The notes under the pieces: model-generated
Database searches by the model: none
The model's input: only the letters and a program-made list of their open reading frames with translations
Told to the model about the DNA's origin: nothing
From: Acidobacteriaceae bacterium
GTDB lineage: Bacteria > Acidobacteriota > Terriglobia > Terriglobales > Acidobacteriaceae
DNA length: 64,000 nt
Reading direction: 5' to 3'
Assembly: GCA_003134655.1 (NCBI GenBank)
Contig: PLBY01000045.1
Coordinates: 160,427-224,426 of the forward strand
In this document: piece by piece, positions 18,726-28,898 of the stretch
Numbering within the stretch: position 1 is the first letter of the stretch
How the letters are laid out: every line of letters begins with the position of its first letter
Program-made: the position numbers and the translations under genes

Positions 18726-20366
18726 TCACGACGCCAGCGTAACTTTCAAGACATACGCATACTTGCCCGGCGGAGATGCCGACAACGTCACCTCCAAGGC
18801 ATCGTCGCTCTGATGCCACTCAACCTTCGCGTCGCTGTCGATCAATTCAACGTTTGTGATCTGCAACCCTTTTGCCTGTTGCGCTGCTCCCAGCGCATGA
18901 ATTATCGCTCGACCATTCGACGGCCAGGCCATTTCAATGGCATACAGCGCATTCCTCTTGCTTGTGAAGCGGAAGTCTTCGGCAGTATAGGGTTTGGTGT
19001 CCTGATCATGTCCAAACCCAGCCTGAATCTTGGTCGGCCCTTCACCATAAATCGTCCACGGCACTGTGTCGTAGATCGCCTCGCCATTCTGCTTGAGCCA
19101 GCCACCAATCTCGAGCAACGTGCTGCGCACTTCGTCAGGAATCGTCCCATCCGCTCGCGGCCCGATATTCAGCAACAGATTTCCGTTCTTGCTGACGATG
19201 TCGATCAGCTGATGCACGAGGAACTCGGGCGTCTTGAATTGATCGTGCTCGAGGTATCCCCAGGAAAGATTGCTGATCGAAGTGTCGGTCTGCCAGTGGT
19301 CGGCCTCAATGCTCGCTTTGAGCCCGCGCTCAAAATCGCGCGCCCCAGCATGCCAGTCGAGGGCGTAATCCTTGATGTTGATCACCCCCGCGATCCGATG
19401 CTTGGCCGCGTAGTTGTAGTAGAACGCCGTGAACTTCGTAACATTCGGACGGAAATTCGGCTGCCCGATCCACCAGTCGAAGTACATCACCTCGGGCTGA
19501 TACTTCTGCACAATCTCCGTCGCCCGCGCCAGCCAGTCGTTCGCATACTCCGGACTCACATACGTCCAGTCATTCATCAACACCTGGTTCGAGTCCGACA
19601 GCCAAGCATGCGCCGGCCCGTAGAGCGAGGCATACTTCGGATCATTCACGTCCGAGCGGACCTTGCGCCCGCCATCAAAAAAGAAATCATGCTCAGCGCG
19701 ATGGAAAGACGTCCCGAAGTGCAGACCTTCTGCCCGTACCGCGCGCGCCAGATCGCCAATCACATCGCGCTTCGGCCCCATCTTTACCGCAGTCCAATCC
19801 GACAGGCCTGAGTCGTATAGCGCGAAGCCGTCGTGATGCTCCGCGACCGGGATGACATAACGCGCCCCCGCCGCCTTGAAAAGCCGCGCCCAGTCGGCCG
19901 GATCCCACTTCTCTGCCTTAAACAGCGGAACCAGATCCTTGTAGCCAAACTTATCCTGCGGCCCGTAAAGTTTCCGGTGCGCCTGAAACGCCGGGTCCGA
20001 CTCCTGGTACATGTTGCGCGGATACCACTCATTCACCGCGCCCGAAACCGCAAGGACTCCCCAGTGAATGAAGATGCCGAACTTTGCGTCCTTATACCAC
20101 TGTGGCATCTCAAACTTGCGCAGGGTCTCCCAGTCGGCGCGGTACGGACCGTCGTTGTCCTGCCGGTCGACCTCACGCAGCAGCGCGGCCCGCGCGCCGT
20201 CATACTTCGACACCGACAGCTGCCACTCGCGGTCGATCTCAGCCGCAGACTTGGTGTCATGCGTAGGAGCCAGCGGATCGACGGCCGCAGTCTGCGCCAG
20301 CATGATTGCGTTCAACAAGAAAAGGAGTACGAGAGTGGAAGAAGTAGAAGCGCGGAGAGCCTTCAT
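18726..20366 (-). CDS. Alpha-L-fucosidase (GH29)
   Basis: MPQWYKDAKFGIFIHWGVLAVSG, YVIPVAEHHDGFALYDS, LLLNIGPRADGTIP. Confidence 0.92.
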   Translation of the reverse strand: MKALRASTSSTLVLLFLLNAIMLAQTAAVDPLAPTHDTKSAAEIDREWQLSVSKYDGARAALLREVDRQDNDGPYRADWETLRKFEMPQWYKDAKFGIFIHWGVLAVSGAVNEWYPRNMYQESDPAFQAHRKLYGPQDKFGYKDLVPLFKAEKWDPADWARLFKAAGARYVIPVAEHHDGFALYDSGLSDWTAVKMGPKRDVIGDLARAVRAEGLHFGTSFHRAEHDFFFDGGRKVRSDVNDPKYASLYGPAHAWLSDSNQVLMNDWTYVSPEYANDWLARATEIVQKYQPEVMYFDWWIGQPNFRPNVTKFTAFYYNYAAKHRIAGVINIKDYALDWHAGARDFERGLKASIEADHWQTDTSISNLSWGYLEHDQFKTPEFLVHQLIDIVSKNGNLLLNIGPRADGTIPDEVRSTLLEIGGWLKQNGEAIYDTVPWTIYGEGPTKIQAGFGHDQDTKPYTAEDFRFTSKRNALYAIEMAWPSNGRAIIHALGAAQQAKGLQITNVELIDSDAKVEWHQSDDALEVTLSASPPGKYAYVLKVTLAS

Positions 20367-20509
20367 GGCTCCGGATTATAGGCGTCTTCGCCCGACTTGA
20401 GGTCGCCCACCGCTGCTAGCCGAACTGGATCAAGGTGTGATCGAGCTGTGCCTTATAGCGACGCAGGGACAGATGCAGACCCTCCGGCAATCTGGGTCGC
20501 ACGAAAAGC

Positions 20510-20542
20510 CAAAGGGCAACGAGCCTAGGCTCGCTGCCCTGG
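20510..20542 (-). terminator. Intrinsic terminator downstream of pilin gene
   Basis: Minus strand AGGGCAGCGAGCCTAGGCTCGTTGCCCTTTGGCTTTT: long stem followed by T-rich run. Confidence 0.65.
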
Positions 20543-20569
20543 AATGGCATTCGCCAGAATCAAACGACG

Positions 20570-21091
20570 TTACTGGTTAAGCGGATTGAAGACTACGATT
20601 CCCCCTTCGGTGTTGGAGCAGGCGCCCACCGGGTCGACGCGAATCACCGCATCTTCCACGGCGCAGAATCCTCGGATACCCGTCTGGTTGATCGATAGCG
20701 GGACCCCCTTGATGGCATAGCCTACGTTGACGCCGCCCACAGCCGTGCCGGCACCCGTGGTAAACGAGTAACCGCTCTTGCCGCTGGTGGCCGGGTTGCC
20801 GTTGCTGGAGAGCACGGAGTCAATCAAGCAAGCTGTGGTCGAACTGGGAACGCAAGCCACGCCCAACGCGCCGCCCAGGTTCGCCAGAGCCGGAGCATAG
20901 CCTACCGTCGGATAGGCCGTCTGGTAGGTCACTTCGCCAGTGGTGATGGTACGGATGGACGCGACAGCAGACGACTCATTGGCCGCCATGCGGGCGCGCA
21001 GCAAGTTCGGAATCGCGATAGCTGCGATGATCAGGATGATAGCTACTACGATGAGCAGCTCGATCAGCGAGAAACCTTTTTGTTTTTTCAT
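20570..21091 (-). CDS. Type IV pilin-like (major pilin/pseudopilin) protein, copy 1
   Basis: MKKQKGFSLIELLIVVAIILIIAAIAIPNLLRARMAANESSAVASIRTI prepilin peptidase motif and helix. Confidence 0.93.
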   Translation of the reverse strand: MKKQKGFSLIELLIVVAIILIIAAIAIPNLLRARMAANESSAVASIRTITTGEVTYQTAYPTVGYAPALANLGGALGVACVPSSTTACLIDSVLSSNGNPATSGKSGYSFTTGAGTAVGGVNVGYAIKGVPLSINQTGIRGFCAVEDAVIRVDPVGACSNTEGGIVVFNPLNQ

Positions 21092-21192
21092 CTAACTTCC
21101 TCCTAAGATTTAATGTTTGCTGGTGATACAAAGGGCCGCGAGTTAGGGCTTGCTGCCCTGTGAAGTTACCGCCTTCTCACGCAATTTGAACG

Positions 21193-21714
21193 TTACTGGT
21201 TAAGCGGGTTGAAGACCAGGACGCCCGGTTCGGTGTTGGCGCAAACGCCGGCTGGGTCGACGCGAACCACTGCATCTTCCTCAGCGCAGAATGCGCGGAT
21301 ACCGGTCTGGTTGATCGAGAGCGGAACCGCAACCACTGTGTAGCCGGAGTTGACGCCGCCCACAGCCGTGCCGGCACCCGTGGTGAACGAGTAACCGCTC
21401 TTGCCGCTGGTGGCCGGGTTGCCGTTGCTGGAGAGCACGGAGTCAATCAAGCAAGCTGTGGTCGAACTGGGAACGCAAGCCACGCCCAACCCGCCGCCCA
21501 GGTTCGCCAGAGCCGGAGCATAGCCCACCGTCGGATAGGCCGTCTGGTAGGTCACTTCGCCAGTGGTGATGGTACGGATGGACGCGACAGCAGACGACTC
21601 ATTGGCTGCCATGCGGGCGCGCAGCAAGTTCGGAATCGCGATAGCTGCGATGATCAGGATGATAGCTACTACGATCAGCAGCTCGATTAGCGAGAAACCT
21701 TTTTGTTTTTTCAT
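21193..21714 (-). CDS. Type IV pilin-like protein, copy 2 (tandem paralogue)
   Basis: Nearly identical to 20570..21091 over the first ~120 residues; same prepilin motif. Confidence 0.93.
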   Translation of the reverse strand: MKKQKGFSLIELLIVVAIILIIAAIAIPNLLRARMAANESSAVASIRTITTGEVTYQTAYPTVGYAPALANLGGGLGVACVPSSTTACLIDSVLSSNGNPATSGKSGYSFTTGAGTAVGGVNSGYTVVAVPLSINQTGIRAFCAEEDAVVRVDPAGVCANTEPGVLVFNPLNQ

Positions 21715-22576
21715 CTAACTTAGTCCTCCAAAGACTCAAACTTTGCTGGTGATAAGTGCCAGTCGTGATGAAGCTTGCACGTGCATGGCCGCAACGGTGC
21801 GAGGTAATTCGCAGCACGGCGGTCGTGGTTAAGACGACACGAGCGCTCCTAACTCGTTTGGATGGCGTTCAGCGTTCCAGCAAGACTCAGAAAGCTCATT
21901 CGCCACTCATCTGTACCGAAGTTGACGAGTGCCACATTGTGGAGCTAGATCTACACTTTCTGTCAGCCACACTCCGAATCGGTGGTTTGCTGATACGCCA
22001 GACACGGAGGTTGATGTGTGAGAGTTTCATCTCGATCACGACATCGGAGCGAACAAGCACATAATTGTCGGTGGGGAAGAGCATCTCCACTCGCGCACCA
22101 GCGAGCCCGCCACGCTGGCGAGACATTGAGATTATTGGGAAGTCAGACTCAAAACAAAAGTCGCTGGTGGTGATGGAGGAAGGCTGAGATGCGGTCTCGC
22201 CTAGCGCAGGACATCCCTGCGCGAAACGCCCGCCAGCGTTCAATCGGAACTCTAAGTTGTCGATTGACTAGTGCTGGTACGAGTACACGCCAATTGCACA
22301 CACATTGCTACGGCCGACTTCCCAAGGGCGGTTACGAAAGGCAACCTTTTTGTCGAGTCAGCGCCGTTCTGTCTGTAGGTGATACAACTAGTCCAGTATG
22401 TGGACATAAATCGTGCATAACTCAGGGTCGGAGACAGCTCCGATTATGGGGGTCGGTACTAAGGACTGGTATTAAGGACCGCTACTTAGTCCGGCAAAAA
22501 TTGAGGCGTCAGCGATAACTGTCGCAAACAGGCAATTTCACGTTTTGAGCTCTGAGACCGGCCACCATACTCCGCG

Positions 22577-24001
22577 CTAGTCCTCCGCCACTGGCGCCGA
22601 CATCTCTTCCGCGGGCTCTCCACCTGCCATCGCCTGCGCAACGATCAGCCTTCTCGCCTCCACCCGAATCTTGGGCAACTGCGCGGCGAACCACCACGCT
22701 CCCATCACCGATGCAAACCCACCAATCGACACCGTCAGCGGCGCGCCCAGCCGGTCTGACAATGCTCCGCCCAGCAACGCTCCGATCGGAGCCATTCCCA
22801 TGAACATCATCGAGTACACTGCCATCGTCCGCCCGCGCAGCGCGTCCGGCACCATCACCTGGATCAGCGTGTTCGATGACGCCATCTGCAGCATGATGAA
22901 ATACCCCACCGGCATCAGCAGCAGCACTGACAGCCAGAACGATTTCGAAAACGAGAACAGCATCAGGCTCACGCCAAAGCCCGCGCAGCACACCGAGATC
23001 CACCTTCCCAGCCCCTTGACTCCAGAGCGAACCGCCAGCGTCAGCGCCCCCAGCAGCGCTCCCACGCCCGCCGAGCCCATCAGGATCCCCAACCGCACCG
23101 CACCCAAATCGTGCGATCCAATCAGCGACGCGAATTCCTGCCCGCCGCGATGCAATATCTTGTCGGCAAAAATCGGCATCAGCACAACGTAGGGCATCCC
23201 AGTCACGCTCACCAATCCCAGCAGAATCATGAGCGCGCGAATCGGCGCCGTGCGATTGACGAACTGAAAGCCCTCGACGATGTGCTCCCACGGCGAGGTC
23301 TTCGTCGAGACCCGCGCCGGGGCGTGCACATTCATCATCATCAATCCTGCGATCACCGCGATGTAACTGATCCCATTCGCGAAAAAGCACCAGCCTTCGC
23401 CCAGCCTCGCCACCAGAATGCCCGCCACCGCCGGACCAATCACACGCGCCCCGTTGAACATGGAGGAATTCAGCGCGATCGCATTCATCAAATCTTCCTT
23501 GCCCACCATGTCCACCAGGAACGACTGGCGCCCGGGGATATCGAACGCGTTCACCACACCCAACAGCGCGGCGAGCACGAAGATCTCCCGCACCGTAATT
23601 CGGTTCGTCAGGGTTAAGGCCGCCAGGACCAACGCCAGGACCATCGATGCGATCTGTGTCCCGATGACCACGTGCTTGCGGTTGCTGCGGTCGGCCACGA
23701 TCCCGCCGAGCGGCGCAAACAGGAACACAGGAATCTGGCTTGCAAATCCCACCGCCCCCAACTTCAACCCCGAACCGGTCAGCCGGTAAACCAGCCACGA
23801 CTGCGCCACCGTCTGCATCCAGGTGCCGATGAGAGAAATCAGTTGTCCGCTGAAAAATAGCTGGAAGTTGCGATGCCGCAGCGCGCGTCCGGCCGCCTGC
23901 CAGCGCAACCTGGGGCCCTCGGCAACTGGTTCGCCGCTCGCCGCTGCATTTTCTGGAATGGGAAGTTTCGACTCAGCCACGTTCAATTCTTTGGATGACA
24001 A
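22577..24001 (-). CDS. MFS transporter
   Basis: RNFQLFFSGQLISLIGTWMQTVAQSWLVYRLTGS, ~12 hydrophobic segments, FAPLGGIVADRSNRK motif. Confidence 0.9.
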   Translation of the reverse strand: MSSKELNVAESKLPIPENAAASGEPVAEGPRLRWQAAGRALRHRNFQLFFSGQLISLIGTWMQTVAQSWLVYRLTGSGLKLGAVGFASQIPVFLFAPLGGIVADRSNRKHVVIGTQIASMVLALVLAALTLTNRITVREIFVLAALLGVVNAFDIPGRQSFLVDMVGKEDLMNAIALNSSMFNGARVIGPAVAGILVARLGEGWCFFANGISYIAVIAGLMMMNVHAPARVSTKTSPWEHIVEGFQFVNRTAPIRALMILLGLVSVTGMPYVVLMPIFADKILHRGGQEFASLIGSHDLGAVRLGILMGSAGVGALLGALTLAVRSGVKGLGRWISVCCAGFGVSLMLFSFSKSFWLSVLLLMPVGYFIMLQMASSNTLIQVMVPDALRGRTMAVYSMMFMGMAPIGALLGGALSDRLGAPLTVSIGGFASVMGAWWFAAQLPKIRVEARRLIVAQAMAGGEPAEEMSAPVAED

Positions 24002-24254
24002 CGCATCATCTCGCGCACCACTATATCGTGACGCTTCATCCGAAACCTCGCAATCGGTTCACCCCGCTTCCGACTTTTCCACAGCCGGTCAGAATCCGCC
24101 GCCGACTCTGCCCTGGCGACCACTTCCAAGTCTAATCTGATGAATGGGTTGGGGGCGTCCCCGGCTTGGCTCATTTCGACCTTCTCTTATCGCCCGCTGT
24201 GAGCTAAAGTAGGCCCTGCGCTTTCGGCGATTCGGCAAAGGAAGTCACGCGAAT

Positions 24255-24725
24255 ATGACCACTCCTCCAGTTGGAATTGAACGCCGTGTCGGACAGCGGT
24301 TCCCGTATCTTCTTCCGCTCTCGTTGCGTCAGCCGGGGACTTCCCTGGAAGGCGTCGGATTCACCCAGGACCTGAGTTCGCGCGGAGTCTTCTTCTTCAC
24401 CAACGCTCCGCTCACCGAAGGCTCCGAGATCGAACTCACACTCCGCATGCCCTCCGAGATCACCCTTGGCGAGAGCATGCCCGTACGCTGCCGAGGTCGT
24501 GTCTTACGAGTGGTTCGGCCCGCCGCGACAACCCCAGCTCTCGATTGTTCCGGAACGGCCCAACCGGAAACCAAGATCGGCGTCGCCGTGCGCCTCGAAG
24601 GCTACGAATACCTCCCCGAATCCTCCGAGTCGTCCGCCACCTTCCCGCGCGTCTCGGCTCTCCACCCGGAACACGACGAAGAACGCCCCCTGGCGCACTC
24701 TTCCGCCCGTTCCGTCCTGGGCTAG
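24255..24725 (+). CDS. PilZ domain-containing protein
   Basis: IERRVGQRFPYLLPLSL ... GFTQDLSSRGVFFFTNAPLTEGSEIELTLRMP. Confidence 0.8.
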   Translation: MTTPPVGIERRVGQRFPYLLPLSLRQPGTSLEGVGFTQDLSSRGVFFFTNAPLTEGSEIELTLRMPSEITLGESMPVRCRGRVLRVVRPAATTPALDCSGTAQPETKIGVAVRLEGYEYLPESSESSATFPRVSALHPEHDEERPLAHSSARSVLG

Positions 24726-25021
24726 TGTTCCCACTCAGGCTGTACGTGCGGCCTGACTGCCCAAACCTGAATCCTCGGACCAGCGTGTACTCCGGAGTAT
24801 TTCGTCTCCAATAACCCCGGCAAAACAGCTTTTCAACTTGCCCATCCTGGCTTACAATGTCCTGTAACAGGGGCGGTCAGCCTCGGGGTTTTTCTACGCT
24901 GTGTATTTCCCCCCAGATGTTCATCAGGCGGTTGCGTTGTCTTTGCGTTCGCGCGTTACGCGCGCGGTCAGAGTTGTCCGTTACTTAGGTCACTTGGCGG
25001 AGAGTACGTTCTCTTTCTAAC

Positions 25022-26287
25022 ATGCAGACACCGAGAGAAATCAGCGAGAACCGCACTATGCATGGCATTGGCGTCGCCATCCTGACCGAGGATGAGGACC
25101 ACTTATCCGCGCTGCAGAGTCGTCTGGAAGCGACGCGCCTCGGACAGCCCGTGTTCAGCCATGTCGGTTTTCCTGCCGGACCCACCGACGCTATTCTCCG
25201 CCAGCTCCAGGATTCCCGCGCTGAAGTCGTCATCGTCGATATTCCCGCGCAAGATTCCCAGCGCGCCATCCGCACCATCGAGTTGATTCGCGCCACCACC
25301 CAGCAGATCGGCATCTTCGCCAACGGCGACATGACCCATCCTGCCAGCATTGTGGCCAGCATGCGCGCGGGCGCGGGCGAATATCTGGATCACGCCGCTG
25401 GGACCGAACCCTTGCTCGAAGCTCTCACCCGCTTCAGTTCTTCCCGCACCCGAAGCCTCGGCGGCGCGGGCAAAGCACGGGTATTCACGTTCCTCAGCGC
25501 CAAGGGCGGCGCGGGCTGCACTACAGCCGCCGTCAATACCGCAGTGGCGCTGCAACAGTCGCACGGCGATGTCGTACTCGTCGACTTTGCCCCCATCGGC
25601 CATGCCTCGCTCCACCTGAACTTGCGTCCCCAGTTCGGCGTGCTCGATGCTCTGCAGAACCTTCACCGCCTCGATGTTTCTTTGCTCGATGGCCTGATGA
25701 CCCCGACCAAAGATGGCTTGCATCTGCTAGCCGGACCGCAGCAACCGTATCCCACCGAACCCACGCCAGGCGAACTCGCCCGCCTCTTCGATCTCCTGGT
25801 GAATCACTATCGCTTCGTGGTCGTCGACGCTTCCAGCCGCCTCGATCCCACCACGCGCCTGCTCTCTGACCTTTCCAACGCCGTTCTCGTGGTCGCTCAG
25901 ACGGATGTGGTTTCGCTATGGAGTGCCGGACGCATTCATGCCTTCCTCGAAGAAGGCACCGGACGCGACCGCCTGCGCATGGTTTTGAATCGCTACAAGA
26001 AGATTCCCGGCTTTACCGAAGAAGATGTCGAGCAGGTGACCAACTGCAAGGTTCTGTGGAAGGTTCCCAATGCGTTTCAGACCGTGTCGCCTTCCATCGA
26101 TCACGGCACCCCGGTCGTCCTGCAGGATGGCCCTGAGATCAGCCGCTCGTATCGCGCGCTGGCTGCGGCCTTGGCGGAGGCATCCTCCAATTCCGACGGA
26201 AGCCCCGACCTGGTCTACGGCACGGAAGGTGCCCGCAAGAAAGCTCCCGGCCGTCTGAATCTTTCCCCCATCCGCGCTGGACAATAA
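25022..26287 (+). CDS. CpaE-like pilus assembly ATPase (receiver-like N-terminus plus MinD/ParA domain)
   Basis: FTFLSAKGGAGCTTAAVNTAVAL deviant Walker A; VVVDASSRLDPTTRLLSDLSNAVLVVAQTDV. Confidence 0.85.
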   Translation: MQTPREISENRTMHGIGVAILTEDEDHLSALQSRLEATRLGQPVFSHVGFPAGPTDAILRQLQDSRAEVVIVDIPAQDSQRAIRTIELIRATTQQIGIFANGDMTHPASIVASMRAGAGEYLDHAAGTEPLLEALTRFSSSRTRSLGGAGKARVFTFLSAKGGAGCTTAAVNTAVALQQSHGDVVLVDFAPIGHASLHLNLRPQFGVLDALQNLHRLDVSLLDGLMTPTKDGLHLLAGPQQPYPTEPTPGELARLFDLLVNHYRFVVVDASSRLDPTTRLLSDLSNAVLVVAQTDVVSLWSAGRIHAFLEEGTGRDRLRMVLNRYKKIPGFTEEDVEQVTNCKVLWKVPNAFQTVSPSIDHGTPVVLQDGPEISRSYRALAAALAEASSNSDGSPDLVYGTEGARKKAPGRLNLSPIRAGQ

Positions 26288-26302
26288 CCCATTTGAAACT
26301 CG

Positions 26303-26827
26303 CTAATTCCTCGCCGCCGGAGCCGGTGCTGCATCCTGCGGAAACATCTTGAACACCACATCCCGCGAGTGTGAAGTTACCTTCTTGTTCACGTCGCTCG
26401 CGTTCTCCGTCAGCGTGCCCTTAAGGACAAAATAAGCCTCGTCCCCCGGATTCTTCCCCTCGCCGCGCTCCACCGTCCCCTTAAAGTCGAATGTCACCCC
26501 GTGCACAACTTCCGTGGTGAAGCTTAACTTGTTCCCCTCGAGTTTCCCGCTCTTGAAGAACTGATCCAGAAACGCGCCCTTGTCGCTCTCACCGTCGCCG
26601 AATCGCGAGACGAACCCCGTGACGTGTCCTGCATCCTCCACCGTTACCTGCACGAATTCGCCTTCCTTCAGAAAGGTGTACATCCCGGAATACTGGTGCC
26701 CACTCTTCGCGACCGGTTGCGATGCGGGCGCGGAGGGCTTCGCATCCTGCGCGCGCACTTCCACCGGAACACTGAGCACTCCCCAAGCAAGCAGCAGTGC
26801 AAACCCAAAGTTGACGTAGCTTCTCAT
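26303..26827 (-). CDS. Hypothetical exported protein
   Basis: Signal peptide SYVNFGFALLLAWGVLSVPVEVRAQ; unrecognised domain. Confidence 0.65.
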   Translation of the reverse strand: MRSYVNFGFALLLAWGVLSVPVEVRAQDAKPSAPASQPVAKSGHQYSGMYTFLKEGEFVQVTVEDAGHVTGFVSRFGDGESDKGAFLDQFFKSGKLEGNKLSFTTEVVHGVTFDFKGTVERGEGKNPGDEAYFVLKGTLTENASDVNKKVTSHSRDVVFKMFPQDAAPAPAARN

Positions 26828-26914
26828 GACACCGCCTGGGGTTCATCGTACTCCGACCGGGTTGCACAACCAAGCCTGTGTATTGGCCCCTAAGGGATTA
26901 GCATGCGCCTCTAA

Positions 26915-26949
26915 ACAAAAAAGGCTTCAGCCTGCGGCTGAAACCTTTC
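26915..26949 (-). terminator. Intrinsic terminator
   Basis: Minus strand AAAGGTTTCAGCCGCAGGCTGAAGCCTTTTTTGTTT just downstream of the DUF1579 gene. Confidence 0.75.
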
Positions 26950-26966
26950 ATCTCAAGGCCAGAACA

Positions 26967-27593
26967 CTACTTCTTCGTGGCTTTGCCTTCCATGAACGTC
27001 GTCCAATTCGTGCCGTCCATCGATACCTCAAACTTGATACTGTAGCTCGCCGGCGTCAGGATCTTGTTCGTCATCTTCTGCTTGATCTCCTGCCCGCCAT
27101 AGATCTGCGTGCTCGTCCATATCCAGGTATCGCCGCTGACTGTGCCCTTTGAGGACTCGCGATGTCCCTGGCTGTTGAACTCCTCATAGGTGTACACATT
27201 CTGGTTCGTGTCGTATCCCATGAACGCGACTACTTTGCCGTCGCCGCCCAATTCCGGGGGCATCTTGAAATCGGAGTGAGCCTCAAGAAAGAAACCGCCG
27301 GGCATCCACTCTGTGGTGTCGGTTGCGGTGAATTTTCCGCCCGCTCCCCACGGACCGGGGCCGATCGTCGCCTCGGTCGTCCAGGTTCCCAGGAAGTAGT
27401 CGAATTTCTTTAGTTCGGGGCCGGGCTTGGGGGCCATCTGAGCCCAGGCGGAAGCGGTTAGCAGAACCAGAGTCGAAACCAGAATTGCCTTGCGATTCAT
27501 CGGTGTACTCCTTGGTTGGAAGTCTTTCACCAAGATCGTAGCGGTACCCGACACCGGCGCCCAGTGCGATTCGTCAGCCATTGCGCATGACAA
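26967..27593 (-). CDS. DUF1579 family protein
   Basis: LKKFDYFLGTWTTEATIGPGPWGAGGKFTATDTTEWMPGGFFLEAHSDF; initiates more likely at MNRKAILVSTL. Confidence 0.75.
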   Translation of the reverse strand: MSCAMADESHWAPVSGTATILVKDFQPRSTPMNRKAILVSTLVLLTASAWAQMAPKPGPELKKFDYFLGTWTTEATIGPGPWGAGGKFTATDTTEWMPGGFFLEAHSDFKMPPELGGDGKVVAFMGYDTNQNVYTYEEFNSQGHRESSKGTVSGDTWIWTSTQIYGGQEIKQKMTNKILTPASYSIKFEVSMDGTNWTTFMEGKATKK

Positions 27594-27610
27594 TTGTCAC
27601 GCCGGCGCGA

Positions 27611-28288
27611 TCACTTCCCCTTGGTGGCCTTGCCTTCCATCACGTTCGTCCACTTCGCGCCATCCTCCGACATTTCGTACGAGAAGCTGTACGAGGTCGC
27701 CGAAGTGACCTTCATGATGAAGCGCCCCTTCATGGTCATGCCGCCCATCTTCTCGTCGTTCGTCCAGGTCCAGGTGTCGCCGTCCACCGCACCCTTGGAG
27801 TCGGTGAACTCGCCCCAGCTATTGAACTCGCGATAGGTATAGATTTTGTCTTCGGTGGAATAGCCCATGACGGTGATGCCCGATCCGCTGCCCATGGAGC
27901 CTTTGAAGTCGGCATGGCACACGACGAAGAATCCGCCGTCCATCCACTCGCACTTTTCGTTCTCGGTCATCTTGCCGGCCGGCCCCATTGAGGTCGCCTT
28001 CATGTCGCCATCCAGAGTCCACGAGCCAACAAACATGTCGAGCTTCTTCACTTCCGGGCCGGGCTTGGGCATCTCCATCTGCGCCAATGCCGGGGCTCCC
28101 AACACCAACCAAGCCGCCAGAATCATTCCTATGTGTTTCATTGTGTGCCTCGTGTGCTTATTGTTGATTGTTGATTTCTGATTGCGGACTAAAACGCGCC
28201 TCGCGCGACACAGTATTAGACTCGCGCCAAGACCCTCCGTCAACCATATTTCATGCGGGTTTTCGGCCCAATAATCGAAAATCATCAA
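27611..28288 (-). CDS. DUF1579 family protein (paralogue of the preceding gene)
   Basis: VKKLDMFVGSWTLDGDMKATSMGPAGKMTENEKCEWMDGGFFVVCHADF; likely start at MKHIGMILAAWLVLG. Confidence 0.75.
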   Translation of the reverse strand: MMIFDYWAENPHEIWLTEGLGASLILCRARRVLVRNQKSTINNKHTRHTMKHIGMILAAWLVLGAPALAQMEMPKPGPEVKKLDMFVGSWTLDGDMKATSMGPAGKMTENEKCEWMDGGFFVVCHADFKGSMGSGSGITVMGYSTEDKIYTYREFNSWGEFTDSKGAVDGDTWTWTNDEKMGGMTMKGRFIMKVTSATSYSFSYEMSEDGAKWTNVMEGKATKGK

Positions 28289-28298
28289 CCCGCACTTT

Positions 28299-28898
28299 CT
28301 ACCAGTCTCCCCAGTGCGACGCGGTCATCTGCTGAAACTTCATCTTCCACGCGTCCCCTTGTTTCACCCAGACTGTGCTGAAGTGCTGATACCGCGGAGG
28401 CGGGCCCTGATCCTCTACGGCCGGAACCCGCAGCACAACGTTGTAAGTCACGATCGCGACGCCGTCGCCAGCCGTCACCACCTTCATGTCGTACGGCATC
28501 AAATCCACGCCGCCGTCGCCGAACTGGTCGAGCATGTCCTGCCGGTCGTACAACTGCCCGTCGAACTGGACGAAAGAAAAGTCATCGGTGAGCGTGCGCT
28601 TGAAGAATGCGACGTCCCCCTTTTTCGCCGCGTCGACGAAACTCTTCTCGGCAGCGATGAGCGTCTGTTCTAGCGGACTCAGAGGCTTGGCCGGCGTATT
28701 TGCGGTCTGCGCAGTTACGCTGGAAAGCAGGCATGACAACACCAGGCACGCCACGAAATGAATCTTCATCAACCCTCCCCGTAATCGAACGATCTTCAAT
28801 CGACTATGTCCGTGACTCCCGGCAGTCCGTCGATACTCTGCCGGTTTTTCTCCTGCCGGTAAATTTTCAGGCCTTCGGTTCCCCGCTTGTGGCACCAC
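28299..28898 (-). CDS. NTF2-like/DUF4440 family exported protein
   Basis: LEQTLIAAEKSFVDAAKKGDVAFFKRTLTDDFSFVQFDGQLYDRQDML; likely start MKIHFVACLVLSCLL. Confidence 0.75.
   Translation of the reverse strand: MVPQAGNRRPENLPAGEKPAEYRRTAGSHGHSRLKIVRLRGGLMKIHFVACLVLSCLLSSVTAQTANTPAKPLSPLEQTLIAAEKSFVDAAKKGDVAFFKRTLTDDFSFVQFDGQLYDRQDMLDQFGDGGVDLMPYDMKVVTAGDGVAIVTYNVVLRVPAVEDQGPPPRYQHFSTVWVKQGDAWKMKFQQMTASHWGDW

Noticed and set aside
20570-21714. Electrically conductive (Geobacter-type) pili
   Set aside because: Prepilin N-terminus is similar, but the proteins are 173 aa with a globular C-terminal domain, unlike the short aromatic-rich conductive pilin; sequence alone does not support conductivity.
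21720-21800. Sigma-54 promoter upstream of pilin copy 2
   Set aside because: CTGGCACTTATCACCAGC has GG and GC motifs but the spacing is 12 nt and not the 10 nt expected between -24 GG and -12 GC.
22509-23798. 429-aa minus ORF overlapping the MFS transporter in another frame
   Set aside because: Gly/Arg-rich out-of-frame product; 22577..24001 has clear MFS features.
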